Positions 33,091 to 44,377 of a DNA stretch of 64,000 nt are shown here, in pieces. Both the position numbers and the translations under genes were made by a program. How positions within the stretch are numbered: position 1 is the stretch's first letter; the number at the start of each line of letters is the position of its first letter. The notes below the pieces were generated by a model. The model was given only the letters and a program-made list of their open reading frames with translations. It had not been told where the DNA came from and searched no databases. The stretch covers positions 186,001-250,000 of the forward strand of contig JADNYV010000026.1 of assembly GCA_015501055.1 (NCBI GenBank). The letters are read 5' to 3'. This DNA comes from Mucidula mucida (lineage: Eukaryota; Basidiomycota; Agaricomycetes; Agaricales; Physalacriaceae).

Positions 33091-36000
33091 TTAGAAATGA
33101 TCCACGGTGAAGGTCCATGTACCCTCCTTGATATCAAAGCCCTCAAAGTGCGTCTCCTTCATACCTTTGAGGCGCTTCAAGTGCTTCACCGCCAGCGGAT
33201 GCTTCTCATCCTTAATAGGTTCGCGGTTCGCTTTGTCCACCGCCCAGCACCGTTTCAATATGATTCGCGCCCGAACGTTGAGCCCCGATCCCGCAGGCGG
33301 TTTGTCCACATCGTCGCTGTCGGGATATACACTGCACTCCTTGTCATCGAATCGAATCATCTCACCAAGGAGCGATCCCAGCTTGGGAAGACCGGTCAGA
33401 TCAACAGGTTCGAGGAAATGTATCTCCCCATAGCCGACGCGTCCCACAACGAGATCCTTGAAGGACGATATCTGGTCGTAGCCGCAGCCTCGGAGGACAG
33501 CCATCTCAGGTTTCACCCAGTAGTCGCCTTCATGTAGGGACCTGGGATCGTCTTCAGCCGTGAAGCGGTTCGGAGTAGAGTGTTGTCGAGGGGCAGGTGT
33601 TGGCGTTGAAGGAGGGAGGTTATGCGATGCCTTGGCACGTTCTTCGGCCTCCTTCTCGCGCTGGGCGATGCTGAGAGCTGGGGTGAACACCACCTTGCCA
33701 CGAAGCGGCGAAGGAGTCCCGGATTTCACAAATAGTTCGGTCGGTTCAACTTTCTTGTCAAATACGAGTTTTTTGACGCTCTTCTTGTTACCGCTTCCAA
33801 GGGCTGGACTAGCACTGCGACCAAGTAAAGAGTCGACGGGCTTCATGTCTGGTGGTTTCGACACAGAAAGTCCGTGTGGGGTACCCTTAGTGAAAGAGAA
33901 CTTCATAGTGCTATCCGACAGCGAGGGTGCCGCGCCAAATCCGCGAAGCTTCGAGCCAGAAAGGGACGATGAGGAATTCATGTTCGTAGAACGATTCGGA
34001 TTGATTCGTGTAGGGACGTCGACAAAGAAGTTCAGCTTTTTTGTATCGGCGTCCGGAGCTTGAGGGGTAGAGGAAAGGAGGGAGAAGATGGGTACATTCG
34101 TGGCAATGGGTTGTGAGATGGAAGCAGTCAAAGTGCCTTGGGCGCCTGCATTGGAGGTCGACGTATTAAACGTGCTGTTCCCAAACAACGTGCCGCCTTG
34201 TCCCTGCGTAGACGTTCCGAGAGTCGATTTATTTCCAAAGAGCGAGCCGCCACCAAACCCAGTCGACTGGTTGTTGGCGTTGTTATTTTGATTCAGCGAA
34301 GAGCCAAAAATGCCTCCGGGTTGAGTACCAGCCGAAGGTTGCTGCTGCTGCTGGAAAGTGCTCCCAAACAATGAAGGCTGTTGAGATGGCTGCTTGTTGT
34401 TTCCGAACAGAGAATTCGTGCCTGTCTGCTGCTGGGTATTGTTATTGTTGCCAAAGAGGCTCCCGCCGCCGCCGAACAAGCTACCGCCCGTTCCCTGCGT
34501 ATTTGTGGCGTTTGCGGTGTTAGTATTACCACCAAATACTGCGCGTGATCAGGGGACGAGACAATTAGAACAGATTAAAAACGTACACGAAGGAGCGGCT
34601 TGCTGTTGCGGCTGATTATTGTTTGGCTGACCAAAATTGCCAAATAGACTGGTTCCCGCTGCTGGCTGATTTTGTTGAGGCTGAGTTTGATTGGCGTTTC
34701 CAAAGATGCTCGACCCCGAACCAAATCCACCTGTCGTGTTTGTGGTCTGAGCTGGTTGACCAAAGACACTGGGTTTGTTGGCCATGTCTATGAAGCCAGT
34801 CAGACAAAGTGGTTTGTAACAGGGAATTGTGCGTACTAGCAAACGCGTTGAGACCAGTGTTATTAGCCGTATTAGTCTGTCCAAAGAGGCTGGCCGGCTG
34901 TGGCTGAGTGTTGGTTTGGCCGAAAGGACTCCCCCCGGCATTCCCAGTACTTCCAAAGGCACCGGTCGTACCGCCGCCACCGCCACTGAAAGCGCCAAAG
35001 CCAGTAGCAGGTTTATTCGCAGTAGTCCCAAACGTAGAGTTGCCAAATGCTGACGTCTGCGGCTGTTGCTGAGTGTTCTGACCAAAGGCACTGCCGCCAC
35101 CAAATGCAGAGGTTGTTTGTTGGGGCTGGGGCTGGGGCTGGCCGAACGCACTAGTACCGGTGGTGGCTCCGAAAGCGCTAGGAGCGTTTTGCTGAGGTTG
35201 ACCGAAGGTTCCAAAGCCACCTCCGGTATTCGTAGGAGCACCGAAAGCAGACGTTTGAGCTGGCTGTCCAAAGGCACTCGTTCCGCCGAAAGCGGATTGT
35301 CCAAAGGCGCCGCCGCCTGTACTGGCAGTCTTGCGTCCTTGCGCATAATCTTGGAATCGTAATTCCTGAATGAACGTGAGAAACAGAAGCACCCGAATGA
35401 AACGAAGCCATACCTCGAATGAAGTCCCCCTGTAAACTGGCATTGCCGTTATGGACTGATAGTAGCTAGTAGTTCCGCCTGTTTCTTTGTCAGAGAAGGC
35501 AGCGTACGCTGGGTTTGAAGACCCAGTAGTGACGGGGGCGACAGCAGCATCTGATGAGAAATGAGTAGGTGCTTTGAGCGAGAGCAAAGATCGAACCTGT
35601 AGGAGCTCCGAACGCGCTTGTGGCAGGTTTGGGCTGGCCAAATACACCAGTATTAGTAGAGCTCCCGAACGCGCTAGTTCCGGTGTTGGTGTTGCCAAAG
35701 GCACTGGTTTGGTTGTTGTTATTATTCTGTCCGAACGCGCCACCTCCTCCGCCTCCAAATGCGCTAGTACCGCCTGAAAACGCGCCGAATCCAGTGGCCG
35801 GCTTGACTGTACTGCCAAAAGCAGAGGTACTTGCATTATTATTTGGGGTAGAAAACGCGCCTAGAAAGCAATGAGACGCTGAAAAAGAAAGAACATGATA
35901 ACGCACCAAATGCACTGTTTGCTGGGGTGGTTCCGCCTCCAAACATTGGATTCACGGCAGGCTGCTGCTGCTGCGTATTCTGGCCAAAAGCGCCGCCACT

Positions 36001-36162
36001 GCCGAATGCTGGAACAGAGTAAGAAACGAGTCGATTTGGTAGATCAAGTGGGTACACACCTGACTGGCCAAAAGCTGAGGGTTGGCCAAAGACCGAGCCT
36101 GACGGCTGTTGTTGGTTGTTATTGTTGTTCGCCCACGACGACTGCACGCCACTTCCAAACAT
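33091..36162 (-). CDS. NUP98: Nucleoporin NUP98 with GLEBS motif and autopeptidase-fold C-terminus
   Basis: Seven exons (36060-36162, 35907-36008, 35597-35860, 35414-35550, 34837-35365, 34587-34787, 33091-34538) sum to 2784 bases and give 927 residues with no frame break. The N-terminal two thirds are Gly-Leu-Phe-Gly/SAFG repeats with Asn/Gln spacers. The GLEBS motif that binds Gle2/Rae1 is at about residues 190-225 (SITAMPVYRGTSFEELRF, then DYAQGRK). The C-terminal domain (about residues 775-927: LHEGDYWVKPEMAVLRGCGY, YGEIHFLEPVDLTGL, GTWTFTVDHF) is the fold that in NUP98-NUP96 precursors cuts itself after His-Phe. Here TAA follows directly after HF, so no peptide remains to be removed. The protein would form the permeability barrier and anchor to the pore scaffold. 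Confidence 0.93.
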
Positions 36163-36370
36163 ATTAGCGACGAGGACGGGGACAAGGCGAAAAGCAAGCC
36201 GCAACGCTGCCAGTGACCTTGGCCAGCGTCTCGATTTAAGCGGAGCTTGAACGACTCTGACTCAGCTTGGCCGGGGCCGAGCTGCCGAACGCCGGTTCCA
36301 GAATGCCGCCGGCGCGGTTGCAGATTTTCGTTCTCCCACTCTTCGCGTCTTTGTTTCTACTGTGGCGTCA

Positions 36371-39300
36371 ATGCCTGTCCCTGAGGCGAAACGGAAGCCT
36401 ACATTCGACACTCTCGAAAGGGAGCACCAGTTTCGCCATCCAACTCCAAAAGGATCGACCTATAAAATACTCAATGAATTTGTTACTCCGCACATTGAAT
36501 CCTTCAATTCTCTGTTCGACGACTCAGGACTGCCCACTGGAGATGGGGACGGAAAAGGATTGATCACACTTGGCCTGCGCGACATTGGGGAAAAGCTGGT
36601 GTTTGATGGATCAGGCAGCTCAGAAGGCGGCTGGGGAAATCGTATGCGAAGTCAGTGCTTTCGCTGTCGGGTAATATCTGTTGATTGATGTCTTTCAAAG
36701 TATGGATCGAAGGATTTTCTATTGCTCGTCCTGTTGCTTCCGACCGAGCTGGAAAAGTAGCGGACACTAGAGTTTTCCCAACCGAGGTATAGATATTCAC
36801 TATTTGACCGTCACTTTTTAACAGTTCAAAGGCTCGTGAGCGCCTCACTTCATATCGCGGCCGAATGAACATTAAACTCTGCTGGACCGACAATAATAAC
36901 CAAAAACACGAAACCATGAAGGACTGTGGTCTTGTGCCGATCATGGTTCGCGTAAGTTGCTTCGTTACCTTTGACAGAAACCAATGATTCTAACCATTGC
37001 TAGTCTGTTCGATGTAATCTTCGCGCCATGTCGTCCGCAGATCTCGTCAAGCGTCACGAGGAGCCCGAGGAATTTGGTGGTTATTTTGTCATTAATGGAA
37101 ATGAACGTCTCATTCGTTACCTCATCCTTCCCCGCCGAAATCATGTCATATCGCTCATTCGACCCTCCTTCTCCAATCGTGGACCATCCTATACCGAATA
37201 CGCCGTTCAAATACGAGGCGTTCGCCCCGACCAAACCAGCGTAACTAATACCCTGCACTATCTCGCAAATGGAAGCGCCATGTTCCGCTTCAGTTGGCGA
37301 AAGCAAGAATATGTCATTCCCATCATGCTCATCCTCAAAGCTCTCGTCGACGCGTCTGACAAGGAAATCTTCCAGGGTGTAATGATGGAGGATTACGACA
37401 ACACCTTTCTAACTGGTCGTGTTGAGCTCTTGCTTCGTAGCTTCAAGACGTATACTATGAGAACTGGGGAACAGTGTCTTGAATATCTTGGTGACAAGTT
37501 TAGAGTCGTTCTTGGACTTCCTGAAGATATGCCCAATGCTGCTGCTGGTGCCTGGTTAATGCGCAAGATGGTTCTTGTTCACCTTGAATCTCCAAGAGAC
37601 AAATTCCGAATGTTGATGTCAGTCGTCAAAATATTACGCGCTTATTCTCTCCTGACGTTGCATTGATAGTTTTATGCTGCGAAAACTCTATGCGTTGGTT
37701 TCAAAATCATGTTGCGCCGACAATCCTGATTCGCCCCAGCACCAGGAAGTCCTGCTCCCTGGTACACTTTATGGCATGATCATCAAGGAACGTGTTGAAG
37801 AAATCCTCAATGGCATACGCGCCACCATTGCCGCTGATGTCAGGAATGGGGTTGTCGTCGATTTCAATGACAGTGAGTCTGTTTTCGGTGAGAGGAAATA
37901 CGGTACTAATCTTATTTTACTTAGAAAGATATTTCCAAAAAGTGACGCAAAAAGTCAATTTCGACATAGGTGCACGTTTATCCAACTTTCTCGCCACAGG
38001 GAACTTGGTCTCTCCTACGGGCCTCGATCTGCAACAAGCATCAGGTTTCACTATCGTTGCTGAAAAACTCAACTGGCAGCGATACATCAGTCATTTCAGA
38101 TGCATACATCGTGGTGCCTTCTTTGCCGAGCTGAAGACTACAACGGTTCGAAAGCTCTTACCGGAAGCTTGGGGTATGTCCTCCTTTTATCCAGAATGCG
38201 CTATCTGACACTCACGTCCAGGCTTTCTGTGTCCTGTACATACACCGGATGGTACTCCTTGTGGCCTGCTCAATCATCTTGCCCGTGCATGCCGAATCGT
38301 CACTACTCCCTTGGCTACCAAAAACATTCCCGCACTTCTCACTGCACACGGAATGACACAGACGTTTGCTGCCTCAGTAGACGGTCGCCGAAACTTCTGT
38401 GTTCAACTCGATGGGAGGGTCATAGGATGGGCTCGTCCGTCGGTGGCGCAACAGCTCGCGCAGAATCTTCGCATATGGAAAACGGAAAACCATCGAGATG
38501 TGCCCATGGATCTGGAGATTGGGCTTGTGTTAGAGTCCAATGGCGGCCAGTACCCTGGGTTGTTCCTCTTCGCTTCCAGGTCGAGAATGATGCGGCCAGT
38601 CAAGTTCCTCCTCAATGGCCGTGATGACCAAGTCGGTTCATTTGAGCAGGTGTATATGAACATTGCGTGCACACCAGAAGAAATAGATCCAGTTGTCTCG
38701 ACACACGTCGAACACAACCCCACGAACTTCCTGTCAATATTGGCGAACCTTACACCTTTTTCCGATTTCAACCAGGTACGATAATATGTCCATCAATTAC
38801 TTTCATGTATTGACTTTTCCAAAGAGTCCGCGTAACATCTATCAATGTCAGGTCAGACCGTTTCATGCTTTTTGCATCCTGCCTTTCATGATTATTTAGA
38901 TGGGTAAACAAACCATGGGAACACCTGCTACAGCTCTGCGACATCGTACAGACAACAAGCTCTATCGGCTTCAAAGTGGCCAGAGTCCCTATAGTCCGGC
39001 CGGAACTGCACAACACATACGCGATGGATGCCTTCCCAAACGGAACAAACGCCATCGTCGCTGTCATCTCATATACGGGGTACGACATGGAAGACGCCAT
39101 GATCCTCAACAAATCCGCGCACGAACGCGGGTTCGCGTACGGCACCGTGTACAAGTCCCAGATCATCGATCTCAAGGACATGCGTGGCGCGTCCAAGTCA
39201 AATACGGAGTTTACGCTGCATTTCGGCGTGGGCGGCGATGTTCGCTCTACGGAGGACAAGCCGCATTTTTCCTCCAACTTTCTGAACGACGATGGGCTTC

Positions 39301-40578
39301 CGTTTGTTGGATGTCGACTTGCACCGGGAGATCCTATTGCTGCGTATACTGACGATGTGACGAAGCGAACAAAGTTCGTCAAGTACAAGGGCGACGAAAC
39401 TGCCTATGTAGACGTCGTTCGTATGATCGGTGGGCTAGCCTCTCCCTTCTCTCTCCCTTCTGATACTGATTTTCGTAGGTAATGACAACGGCGATAGCGA
39501 GCTGCAGAAAGTGCACATCACGCTTCGGATAACACGGTCTCCTGTTATCGGCGACAAGTTCTCCTCGCGCCACGGGCAGAAGGGTGTCTGCTCGCAAAAG
39601 TGGCCGGCGGTTGATATGCCGTTCAGCGAGAGCGGCATGCAGCCCGATGTGATCATCAACCCCATGCGTTCCCCAGTCGAATGACGATAGGCATGCTGGT
39701 CGAGAGCATGGCCGGCAAAGCGGGCGCCATGCACGGGCTGGCACAAGACGCGACTCCGTTCAGGTAGGGCAGATTCCTGTACTTTTTTCTGATCTCTGCG
39801 TTAATTCAGCTCCTCCTTTCGATGTAAAGATTCACGGAAAAAGACACGGCGATAGATTACTTTGGCGAACAGCTGCTCGCGGCGGGGTACAACTACTACG
39901 GGAACGAGCCCATGTACTCTGGCATCACAGGGCAAGAGTTCGCTGCGGACATCTACCTGGGTGTGGTCTACTACCAGCGGCTGCGACACATGGTGTTGGA
40001 CAAGTTCCAGGTGCGAACGACCGGGCCCGTGGATCCTCTTACGAGACAGCCCGTCAAGGTAAGGAAATTTCTCACTTTCCACACCTCAAAGTACTGAACC
40101 TCACAGGGACGCAAACGCGCTGGTGGTATACGCTTCGGAGAGATGGAACGTGATGCCCTCATCGCGCACGGAACATCGTTCCTGCTCCAAGACAGACTGA
40201 TGAACTGCTCGGACTACTCAACTGCATGGGTCTGCCGGACGTGTGGCAGTCTGATATCACTGGGCTATGATGATATCAGCCTGGGCGAGAAGTCGCTGAC
40301 GTCTGGGTCGATGAAACCGACAGGTCCGGGAGGGGAGTATTGCCGCGTGTGTCGGGCAGCGGCGGAAGAAGAGGACGAGGCTGCCCGGCGCGCACTTGCT
40401 ACGGGACAGCACTTGCAAAAACCACAAGCAGACGTCACGGTTTCCATCCCCTCCCAAAAGTCCTAACAGATCTCTAAAAGGCGGCAATCTTGATGTCGTC
40501 GCTGTTCCGTACGTGTTTAGATATCTGTGTGCAGAGCTTGCCTCTATGGGTATAGCTGTCGCGTTAGCTGTAGCATGA
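36371..40578 (+). CDS. RPA135: RNA polymerase I second-largest subunit (with three apparent one-base errors)
   Basis: About twelve exons encode a subunit of roughly 1190 residues. Recognisable blocks in order: [95 protein letters not shown] (active-site region); [29 protein letters not shown]; the C-terminal zinc-binding CRTCG and CRVC; and [20 protein letters not shown]. It transcribes rRNA with the largest subunit. Introns are canonical, but three frame changes remain: an extra C in CCC at 38987-38989 (GQSP to IVRPE), a missing C at 39660-39663 (INP to HAFPSRM), and a shift near the A5 run at 40417-40421 before the last block. As the gene is essential and normally single copy, these are best read as sequence errors. 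The stop is at 40576-40578. Confidence 0.93.
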
Positions 40579-40914
40579 TCAGTTCATCTTGTTCACGTGT
40601 ATCTCATCTATTTGTTGCATGTATCACTTGCGAGTAATGCACAATCTCTTATAACGTACACAGATGCACTTCAACTAGTACGATGCGCCACATCATCACC
40701 ACAAGAGTATACTTCTGAATCGCGCATACATTATATTGACCTAAAATTTAGCATAATGATAAATAAACGATGGCGCATCTACGTCAGTACCAGCTTGGAC
40801 GATCAAAAAACACGGAACTATGTATATCCACAGAGAGAGCGACAAGGTATGAATAAATCCAAAGGGTAGTATGTAGTTGTGATATAAACGAATGAAAATT
40901 GAACCTAGAAACAT
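40579..40914. other. Convergent intergenic stretch
   Basis: AT-rich 3' flanks of RPA135 (+) and the following minus-strand gene; no coding signal. Confidence 0.5.
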
Positions 40915-43900
40915 TTACTGTACAGCCTCTATGATGGGAATAGGCTTTTGTACTGCATCAGGAGTCGGCGGCGCAGTGATAATGTCGGGGATATGCTTGT
41001 TGAGCTTCCGAGAACTATGCTTTTTCTTCCGCAGAGGCGGACCGTCCGGAGCAGCTTCCGACCCCAGCATAAATTCGACCAACATCTGTTCCAGCGCAAT
41101 TTCGGACGCTGAGGTATCATGGAGGGTATCAGATGGTGACGGGGAAGGATACGGAACGTCCATCTCGACCGTCTTGGACTCAATCGGCACGCCGGCCCTC
41201 GCGAGGAACATGTCAACAATGAGCCTACATTCTTCGGCAGAAGTGGCCTTGGCTATGAGACGCTGCATATCTTGAGCTTCTGTAAGTGTAGGCTGAGCGG
41301 GAACCGGTGGTGTTGTAGGAGGTGGAGGTAGAGCTGCTTCTGCGACGATGGGCGGAGGCGCTTTGCGCGGAGCATTAATAATGGTATCCCTCCGGGTATT
41401 GTGAACCTTTTCAAGTGGGGTATGATTATGGACCTTCGCGACTGGGGGAGCAGACTTTTCGACAACATCATGGGCTGGACGGGTATGTTCACGGGTATGT
41501 TCATGATCGAATCCACCCCTAGTAGAATGGCCATTCTGAGTAGCGGAGGGCCGCGACCGTGGTGGAGAGGAAATGCCGTTCTCATGAACAGGAACCCTAA
41601 CAGGAGGTGCGGGTAGGTGCAGGTGCAGGGGGCTCGAGCTCCCATTTCGGAGGAGGCGTCCTGGTAGGAGTGTGGGCAACGGATGGTCTACGAGCACGTA
41701 CGCTCGACATGGAGTAATCCATGGTAACGAGTTCATCTTGTGCAGGGGACGCTGGTGGTGATATGGGTGGAGGACGAGGAAGAGCATAATTGATGAGGCT
41801 GTTGTTGGATGCCTTGCTCTGCAAAATGGACGTGGGCTGGCTGGGTTGGCGACGAAGAGACCGCGGGGTGTCATCTGCACCGTGACGCGACCTTTCATTC
41901 GACATAGACAATTTGGACATCATCCTTTGCAACCGGCCTGCGTTCTTCGGCTTCTCGTTCTCCGCGAACGAAATAGTTGTAGGTGGGGTATTCACCATAT
42001 AGTCAGGCGGCCCTTCGTTCAAGAAATCCAGCAAGTCTCTTTGGGCCCTTGACACTTTCGGTGTGTTCGAGGATGTAGAGTTCATGGCCCTGGGATTGGC
42101 AGCGGGAGGATTCATAGACCGCGGCGCGTTTGTTGCAGGATAACCCATAGCCTTCGGCGGCGTGGCGTAGTTGCCTGGACCAGGGGGGCCTGTGGAAGGA
42201 GGGCCCGCGTCCAGAAAGCTCATAAGGTCCCTCGTCGTCGTCGAGACCTTCGCGACACGCTTAGGGGTCGTTGGATTTGGCTTCGGGGGCTCATCCTCGT
42301 CCATCATCTCATCATCTGAGCCCGCCATAACGGCGTCAAGATCCAGAGACTCCCTGTTCACCTGCTTGCGGCGCGTTTTCATGGGGAAAGGATCACCACC
42401 GAAGCCTTTTGGGCCGGTAGACCAAGGTTGCGCCATCGGTACAGGCGGCGTGGGAGGGACTTTTGGTGGTGAAGAAATGCCCGATTTCGATGACTTGCGC
42501 AACAAGTGCGAAGGCGAGGCGTTGGATTGTGAACGAGACCGGTTTCCAGATGTAGAGGCAGAGGGAGCGTTAGGGGTAGAAGGAGTGTGAGAGAGGTGGT
42601 TGTTGGAGGCGGACGGTGGATGTAGCTCCTCGTCCTCGTTGATAGAATCGACGTGACGCAGGGAAGGACGACGGCCGTGCGCTCGAGATGGTGTTGAAGG
42701 AATGGAATCAGGTGTCGAAAGAGGGGCCCGCCGATCACTACGCTCTTTTTCCTGTTTGTGCACCTTGGCATAAAGAATAAGCATTGCAGTGACATAATAG
42801 GAGGAAAGTTGCGAACCTCCATGGTTCTCAGCCTATCTGGGGTCAAGGAGACCTTCATGGTGGAAGTTGAGCGCATCAGGTCGTCGAATTCCTGGAGCGA
42901 TTCGTCCTGTAGTATATAACAACGATCAGAATCAGGGCATCAACATCAAATTCGAGGACATACGTCGTCAAATGATGTCTCCTGATTATAGGCCGCCCAA
43001 GTCTGCTGCGTCTCTCGCTCAGCACCGAATCGGAGCGCAAAGGGTTCGACTGGGAATGGTCGGAAGACAACCGGGCGCTGGGGATGAACTTTTTCATGGA
43101 CCGCGCCTTGTCCAGGGAAGTTCTAGACCCTGAAGGTGTATGTGTAATTGAAGCCGACTGTTCGTTGGACTCGCGGGAGCCGTTCTCCTTGTCCTGATAG
43201 GGAGACGAAGTACGCGAGGTGGACATGGAGAGCTTGTCGCTTCTTGACAACGACTTGCTCCGGCGTGTCTTTGGAGTTTTCGACAATTCCTCAATCTGCG
43301 AATAAACTGTATGGATGGATTAGAAGCTGATATCAACGCACATGATGGACAGAAATTCTCACCTTTCATAGATTTGAACAATCCATATATAGCATCATCC
43401 TCGCAGAGTGCCACAAATAAATCTTGAGAATTGGCGTATGATCGACTGCTATCGCGCGATGCGACTCGACCTACATTCGATAGAATGTGCCTTGACCCAT
43501 TGAGCTTAATTCCCATGATTAAACAACGAATTAAACTTACTCGCACATGGACCTGAACAAGAAAGAGGGTTCAAAAACACGCTTAGCACTGATAGGGATG
43601 CAACTCACTCAAGGATTGCAGTCAGGTATAATGACGCGGGAGCAACGAGAGCCGGCGATGGCGGGTGGAGGTGGGTATCGGCCATGCGCTCCTCAAGCAA
43701 GCTCTCAGCAACGGGATCATCATCGGACTCATTCAAGGTGGAATACGCCTGACACTTTAAGCGCAATAACTGCGAATACAATCGTTAGTCCAAAACGGAG
43801 TCGACTAGCAACGCGACGCACCTCGAATGCCCACTTGAGGTCAAAACTGTCCTTGTCGTCCTCGGCGGCCCGTCTGCCTTTGGTTCGGTCCCAGTACGCC

Positions 43901-44204
43901 CGAAGCTCGACCTCCGCTTCCAACAGTGCCTCCTTTCCAAGAGTCGTCGGGAGCACCCCAAGGAGGCCGGCGCGCAGCTTGTCCGTCGTCAGCGACTGTG
44001 CCGCCCTAAGCACATTATGCAAAAACTCGTCCAAAAGCACGTTGATGGAGTTCAACGCCTCGACTTTGAGTTTGATAGGACGAATGTCCGAGAGAACAAC
44101 GTCGGCAGAGTGCGACGAGAGATAGGCGGGCCCGTCTGCACAGCGTAAGTCAGCATTGGTCGCGAAATACCAAATACTTGCTCACCGTAGCCTTCAGCCG
44201 ACAT
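40915..44204 (-). CDS. Conserved fungal protein: helical N-terminus, disordered tail with repeated RDLxxFL motif
   Basis: The gene starts at 44204 (MSAEGYDGPAYLSSHSADVV) and runs through about seven exons. The N-terminal 200 residues are helical (IKLKVEALNSINVLLDEFLH; EALLEAEVELRAYWDRTK). A middle segment reads LFVALCEDDAIYGLFKSM, then a Ser-rich basic region, FRPFPVEPFALRFG, TWAAYNQETSFDD and LQEFDDLMRSTSTMKVSLTP. The long Pro/Ser-rich C-terminal part has two copies of RDL-x-x-FL-x-x-GPP (TRDLMSFLDAGPP; QRDLLDFLNEGPP) and ends IIEAVQ at 40915. Two single-base frame breaks are needed: at the T5 run 43090-43094 and in 41601-41630. I do not recognise a named family; the helical start and spaced short motifs suggest a scaffold or adaptor. 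The function is unknown. Confidence 0.7.
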
Positions 44205-44377
44205 GGTGGAGAGTGTTGAAGCAACCGCTCGATCAATTCATCCCAATCAGGAACAACATTTCCAAATCGTTTATTTTTCTCTGCCGTTATGGGGCTAAGC
44301 TTCGTGATGGGATACATAGGCACCGGATACACGACAGGTGCACCGAGATTTTTACTTATCTACCAAAGATCTTAATA
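44205..44377. other. Short spacer between two minus-strand genes
   Basis: Promoter side of the helical protein and 3' flank of the zinc-finger gene. No coding signal. Confidence 0.5.

Noticed and set aside
33560..34063. A plus-strand open frame of 167 codons
   Set aside because: It is antisense to the NUP98 exon that encodes the Ser-rich linker; no independent support.
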